A DNA stretch of 8,456 nucleotides, from positions 1 to 8,456 of the forward strand of contig JAEYZR010000395.1 of NCBI GenBank assembly GCA_023427945.1, read 5' to 3'. Source of the stretch: Pseudomonadota bacterium (lineage in GTDB: Bacteria > Pseudomonadota > Gammaproteobacteria > Burkholderiales > Burkholderiaceae_B). Position 1 is the first letter of the stretch; every line of letters starts with the position of its first letter. The position numbers and the translations under genes were made by a program. Under the pieces are notes generated by a model, which saw nothing but the letters and a program-made list of their open reading frames with translations, searched no databases and was not told the origin of the DNA. Positions 5,579-8,456 of this stretch are shown here, piece after piece.

Positions 5579-6412
5579 ATGCAAACACGAAACTGGAAGT
5601 TTTGCGCCGCCGCGCTGGTAGTGGGTTCGCTGGGCCTGATGGGCACGGCACAGGCCGACAAGCTGGCCACCATCAAGGACAAGAACACGCTGGTATGCGG
5701 CACCCAGAATGCCAGCGTGCCCTATGCCTACCAGGACGCCACGACACGCACCTTCGTGGGCTACGACGTGGACATGTGCCAGGCGCTGGCCAAGGGTCTG
5801 GGCGTGAAGCTCGAACACAAGCCGCTGTCCACCGAAGCGCGCATCCCGGAACTGAAGATGGGCCGTGTCGACGTGGTGGCCGGTGCGATGGCCTATTTGC
5901 CCGAGCGCGCGCAACAGGTGGATTTCAGCCTGCAATACCTGCAAGGCAACATCAAGGTGCTGGTCAAGGAAAATGCCGGCATCAAGGATCTCGCCGGGCT
6001 GGCAGGCAAACGCGTGTGCGCCTCCAAGGGATCGAGTTCGGCCGCCATTGCCGAGCGCGTGCTCAAGGACAGCCGCGTCATGACCTTCCAGGATGTGGCC
6101 TCGTGCAACCTGGGCCTGCAAAGCGACAAGGTCGAAGGCTTCACCGCCGGCGAACTGGTGCTCAAGCGGTTTGAAAACGACTCGCACAAGAGCGGCAGCC
6201 CGGTCGTGATGCTGGCCGAACCGACCTACGTCGAGCGCATCGGCCTGGTCGTGGACAAGGGCAATCCGGAACTGCTGGCCGCCATCAATGATGTGCTGAA
6301 AAAAATGGATGCAAGCGGCGAGCTGGATGCCATCTATACCAAGTGGATGGGTGAGGACTCCATCTACAAGCTCAAGCGCACCTTCAAGGTCGAGCCCGTC
6401 AACGCATCGTAA
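5579..6412 (+). CDS. Periplasmic substrate-binding protein of a polar amino acid-type ABC importer
   Basis: Family 3 solute-binding protein (277 residues) that captures the ligand in the periplasm. Residues 1-26 are a Sec signal peptide (Arg4 and Lys7, hydrophobic core to about 21, cleavage after AQA), with no lipobox. The mature protein has the family pattern GYDVDMCQALA (61-71), STEARIPELKMGRVDVVAGA (84-103), LPERAQQVDFS (107-117) and KRVCASKGSSSA (144-155). Arg110 matches the alpha-carboxylate-binding Arg of the family. The Asp that normally binds the alpha-ammonium group (as in an AFTTDD or AAFQDE context) is missing: the equivalent GFTAGELVL has Gly191 followed by Glu192. Four cysteines occur in the mature chain (40, 67, 147, 176). 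It starts 23 bases after the rhodanese stop, so the transporter belongs to the sulfur operon. The ligand is unknown; a sulfur-containing amino acid or related acid is inferred. Confidence 0.9.
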   Translation: MQTRNWKFCAAALVVGSLGLMGTAQADKLATIKDKNTLVCGTQNASVPYAYQDATTRTFVGYDVDMCQALAKGLGVKLEHKPLSTEARIPELKMGRVDVVAGAMAYLPERAQQVDFSLQYLQGNIKVLVKENAGIKDLAGLAGKRVCASKGSSSAAIAERVLKDSRVMTFQDVASCNLGLQSDKVEGFTAGELVLKRFENDSHKSGSPVVMLAEPTYVERIGLVVDKGNPELLAAINDVLKKMDASGELDAIYTKWMGEDSIYKLKRTFKVEPVNAS

Positions 6413-6427
6413 GGCTGGAAAAGCGAA

Positions 6428-7123
6428 ATGGAATTCGACTGGGGCTTCTTAGCGTCCGGCAACTACGCCCAGAAACTGGGCGCCGGGGTGCTCACCACCC
6501 TGGAATTGTTCGGCACCGCCTGGTTGGGCGGCTTTGTCATCGCGCTGGTGGTGGTCGGGCTGCGTGCCGTACCCTTCAAACCGCTGGGCATGGTGATGCG
6601 CCTGTTCGTGGAGTACCACCGCAATGTGCCCACCGTGGTGCAGATCATGGTGTGGTACTTCGGCATGCCCCAGTTGCTTCCGGAAGGCCTGAGGTTGTGG
6701 ATCAACCAGGGGCAGTCGGAATTCCTGTTCGCCGCCGTCGCGCTGTCGTTGAACGTCAGCGCCTATTTTTCCGAAGACATGCGCTCGGGCATGCGTGCCA
6801 TTCCGCACACCCAGATCGAGGCCGGCCGCTCCATCGGCCTGAGCGCCATCGCCGCGATGCGCTATGTCACGATGCCGCAGGCGCTGCGCATCGCCGTGCC
6901 GCCGCTGCTGAACCGTTCGCTCATCCTGTTCAAGGATACGAGTCTGGCGATGGTGATCGGTGTGACCGAGCTCACCTACCAGGTCAAGGCGATAGAAAAC
7001 CTGACGTTCCGCTCGTTCGAGGTGTTCGCCATCTCCACCCTCATCTACCTCATGTGTTCGCTGCTCATCATGGGCCTGGGTGCCTGGTTCGGCAAACGTT
7101 TCCCGCCCGCGTTCAAGGTCTGA
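6428..7123 (+). CDS. Amino acid ABC transporter permease, GltJ type
   Basis: Inner-membrane permease (231 residues) of the HisM/GltJ family that forms half of the translocation pore. Hydrophobic segments are visible at about 20-46, 66-85, 98-115, 157-182 and 196-220. EYHRNVPTVVQIMVWYFGMPQLLP (start at 62) is typical of glutamate/aspartate-type GltJ permeases. The cytoplasmic EAA loop that docks on the ATPase is at 131-162 (EAGRSIGLS, then MPQALRIAVPPLLN). GGAA is placed 8 bases before the ATG, and the gap to the binding-protein gene is 15 bases. It should pair with the next permease. The family is clear; permease sequence does not fix the substrate. Confidence 0.92.
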   Translation: MEFDWGFLASGNYAQKLGAGVLTTLELFGTAWLGGFVIALVVVGLRAVPFKPLGMVMRLFVEYHRNVPTVVQIMVWYFGMPQLLPEGLRLWINQGQSEFLFAAVALSLNVSAYFSEDMRSGMRAIPHTQIEAGRSIGLSAIAAMRYVTMPQALRIAVPPLLNRSLILFKDTSLAMVIGVTELTYQVKAIENLTFRSFEVFAISTLIYLMCSLLIMGLGAWFGKRFPPAFKV

Positions 7124-7126
7124 CCC

Positions 7127-7819
7127 ATGCTAGACATAATTTCCAACTACGGTGTGATGTTCCTGGTGGGCTCCTGGCCCAACGGGCCGGTGGGCGGCTT
7201 CGCGGCCACGCTCATTCTTGCGGGCCTGGGCGTGCTGCTCTCCTTTCCCCTGGCTCTGCTGATCGGCCTGGCGCGGGCCGGCTCGCTGCGCCTGCCACGC
7301 TACGCCGCCACGGCCTGGGTCTACGTGTTTCGCGGCATCCCGCTGGTGATGATCATCTTCTGGGCCTACTTCATCCTGCCGCGCATGACCGGTGTGACCG
7401 TGCCTGCGTTCGTGACGGCCCTGTGCGCCATCGTGATCTATGAATCGGCGTTCCTGGGCGAGATCGTGCGTGCCGGCCTGCAAGGTCTGCCAGCAGGCCA
7501 GACCGAGGCCGCCCGGGCCAGCGGCCTGAGCTACGCACAGACCATGTGGCATGTGATCCTGCCCCAGGCGCTGACCAACATGCTGCCTTCGCTGGTCAAC
7601 CAGTTCGTCTCCACCATCAAGGCGACCTCCATCGTCTACGTGATCGGCGTGCAGGAAGTCACCTTCGCGGCCCAGCAGATCAACAGCATCGAGTTGAACC
7701 ACGCGCTGCAGACCTTCCTGGTGCTGGCCCTGTTCTACTTCGCCGCCTGCTACTTTATTTCTTCGCTTGCACAGAGACTGGAGGGTCGGCTGGCGCGCAA
7801 ACGCCTCGGATTGACCTGA
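7127..7819 (+). CDS. Amino acid ABC transporter permease, GltK type
   Basis: Second permease (230 residues) of the importer. It has hydrophobic stretches at about 23-50, 62-86, 91-112, 155-178 and 194-215, and the family segment VYVFRGIPLVMIIFWAYF near 66-83. The EAA loop is at about 127-158 (EAARASGLS, then ILPQALTNMLPSLVN), closer to the consensus than in the partner permease. The ATG follows the preceding stop by three bases, with AAGG inside the end of the upstream gene 8 bases before it, so the two permeases are likely translationally coupled and made in equal amounts. A heterodimeric pore of GltJ- and GltK-type subunits is expected. Confidence 0.92.
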   Translation: MLDIISNYGVMFLVGSWPNGPVGGFAATLILAGLGVLLSFPLALLIGLARAGSLRLPRYAATAWVYVFRGIPLVMIIFWAYFILPRMTGVTVPAFVTALCAIVIYESAFLGEIVRAGLQGLPAGQTEAARASGLSYAQTMWHVILPQALTNMLPSLVNQFVSTIKATSIVYVIGVQEVTFAAQQINSIELNHALQTFLVLALFYFAACYFISSLAQRLEGRLARKRLGLT

Positions 7820-7854
7820 CACACGCTCTCATTAAAAGACCATAAGGGAAAAAA

Positions 7855-8456
7855 ATGATCGAACTGGACAATATCGACAAATGGTACGGCGACTATCACG
7901 CCCTGGATCACATCAGCGGCACCATCGCCGATGGCGAAGTGGTCGTGGTGTGCGGCCCATCGGGATCGGGCAAATCGACCATGATCCGCACCATCAACCG
8001 GCTCGAGCCTTTGCAAGGCGGGTCGATCCGCATCAACGGCCAGGACGTGCATGCGCAGTGCCTGAACACCCTGCGCGCCGGCATCGGCTTCGTGTTCCAG
8101 CAGTTCAACCTGTTTCCCCATCTGTCGGTGCGCGAGAACGTCATGCTCTCACCCGTGAAGGTCGGGGGCATGAAACGCGAGCAGGCCAGCCTGCTGGCCG
8201 AAGAGCTGCTGGCCAAGGTGGGTCTGGCACACAAGATCGACGCCATGCCGGGCAACCTGTCGGGCGGCCAGCAACAGCGCGTGGCCATCGCCCGTGCGCT
8301 GGCTCAGAAGCCGCCAGTCATCCTGTTCGACGAGCCCACCAGCGCACTCGACCCCGAAATGGTGGGCGAAGTGTTGAGCGTGATGAAAAAGCTCGCCCAG
8401 GAAGGCATGACCATGATCGTCGTGACGCACGAAATGGGTTTTGCCCGTGACGTGGC
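7855..8456 (+). CDS. Amino acid ABC transporter ATPase (3' end outside window)
   Basis: Cytoplasmic ATPase that powers the importer; 200 complete codons are visible of the usual 240-250 or so. Walker A is GPSGSGKST at 34-42, the Q-loop is FQQFNLFPHLSV with Gln82, the ABC signature LSGGQQQR is at 135-142, Walker B is VILFDEP at 155-161, the D-loop SALD is at 163-166 and the switch His is His192 in VTHEMGFA. All catalytic residues are intact. The opening MIELDNIDKWYGDYHALD and the GEVVVVCGPSG context are typical of GltL/GlnQ/AatP-type ATPases. AAGGGA (7844-7849) lies 5 bases before the ATG and the gap to the permease is 35 bases with no terminator-like structure, so it is read as part of the same operon. 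Confidence 0.95.
   Translation, partial: MIELDNIDKWYGDYHALDHISGTIADGEVVVVCGPSGSGKSTMIRTINRLEPLQGGSIRINGQDVHAQCLNTLRAGIGFVFQQFNLFPHLSVRENVMLSPVKVGGMKREQASLLAEELLAKVGLAHKIDAMPGNLSGGQQQRVAIARALAQKPPVILFDEPTSALDPEMVGEVLSVMKKLAQEGMTMIVVTHEMGFARDV

Noticed and set aside
7130..7822. Minus-strand open frame opposite the second permease
   Set aside because: Low-complexity Gly/Gln/His/Arg-rich translation with no membrane or family signature; the + strand frame is a clear permease.

Overview
The window looks like chromosomal DNA of a high-GC betaproteobacterium in the order Burkholderiales, most likely Alcaligenaceae (Bordetella/Achromobacter type). This rests on codon bias, tight gene packing and the character of the proteins, not on any database match. 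All coding capacity appears intact; the first and last genes are cut by the window edges. No RNA gene, CRISPR array, insertion sequence or prophage signature was seen.

Layout: (a) 1-1013, the C-terminal part of a TonB-dependent siderophore receptor on the + strand. A 32-bp near-perfect palindrome at 1025-1056 lies in the convergent gap after it. (b) 1106-2008, a LysR-type regulator on the - strand. (c) A 101-bp divergent intergenic region, 2009-2109, whose lysR-proximal end (running into the lysR start codon, 2007-2021) holds a LysR-type dyad, ATAAG-N5-CTTAT, and which also holds a weak candidate promoter. (d) From 2110 to the right edge, seven genes on the + strand: a cysteine/3-mercaptopropionate dioxygenase-family cupin, a MetC-type PLP-dependent C-S lyase, a four-domain rhodanese protein, and a complete polar amino acid ABC importer (periplasmic binding protein, two GltJ/GltK-type permeases, and an ATPase cut by the edge).

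Read together, (b)-(d) form a plausible organosulfur import and catabolism module. The ABC system would bring in a sulfur amino acid or related disulfide/thioether. The MetC-like lyase would cleave the C-S bond (for example cystine to thiocysteine, pyruvate and ammonia, or a thioether to a thiol). The rhodanese would handle sulfane sulfur. The thiol dioxygenase would oxidise the free thiol to a sulfinate, and the divergent LysR regulator would sense the substrate or a product. The individual families are well known; the substrate and the pathway as a whole are inference.

The points most worth following up are the rhodanese with one catalytic cysteine among four domains, the binding protein that keeps the carboxylate-binding Arg but lacks the usual ammonium-binding Asp, and the mixed subtype residues in the thiol dioxygenase.
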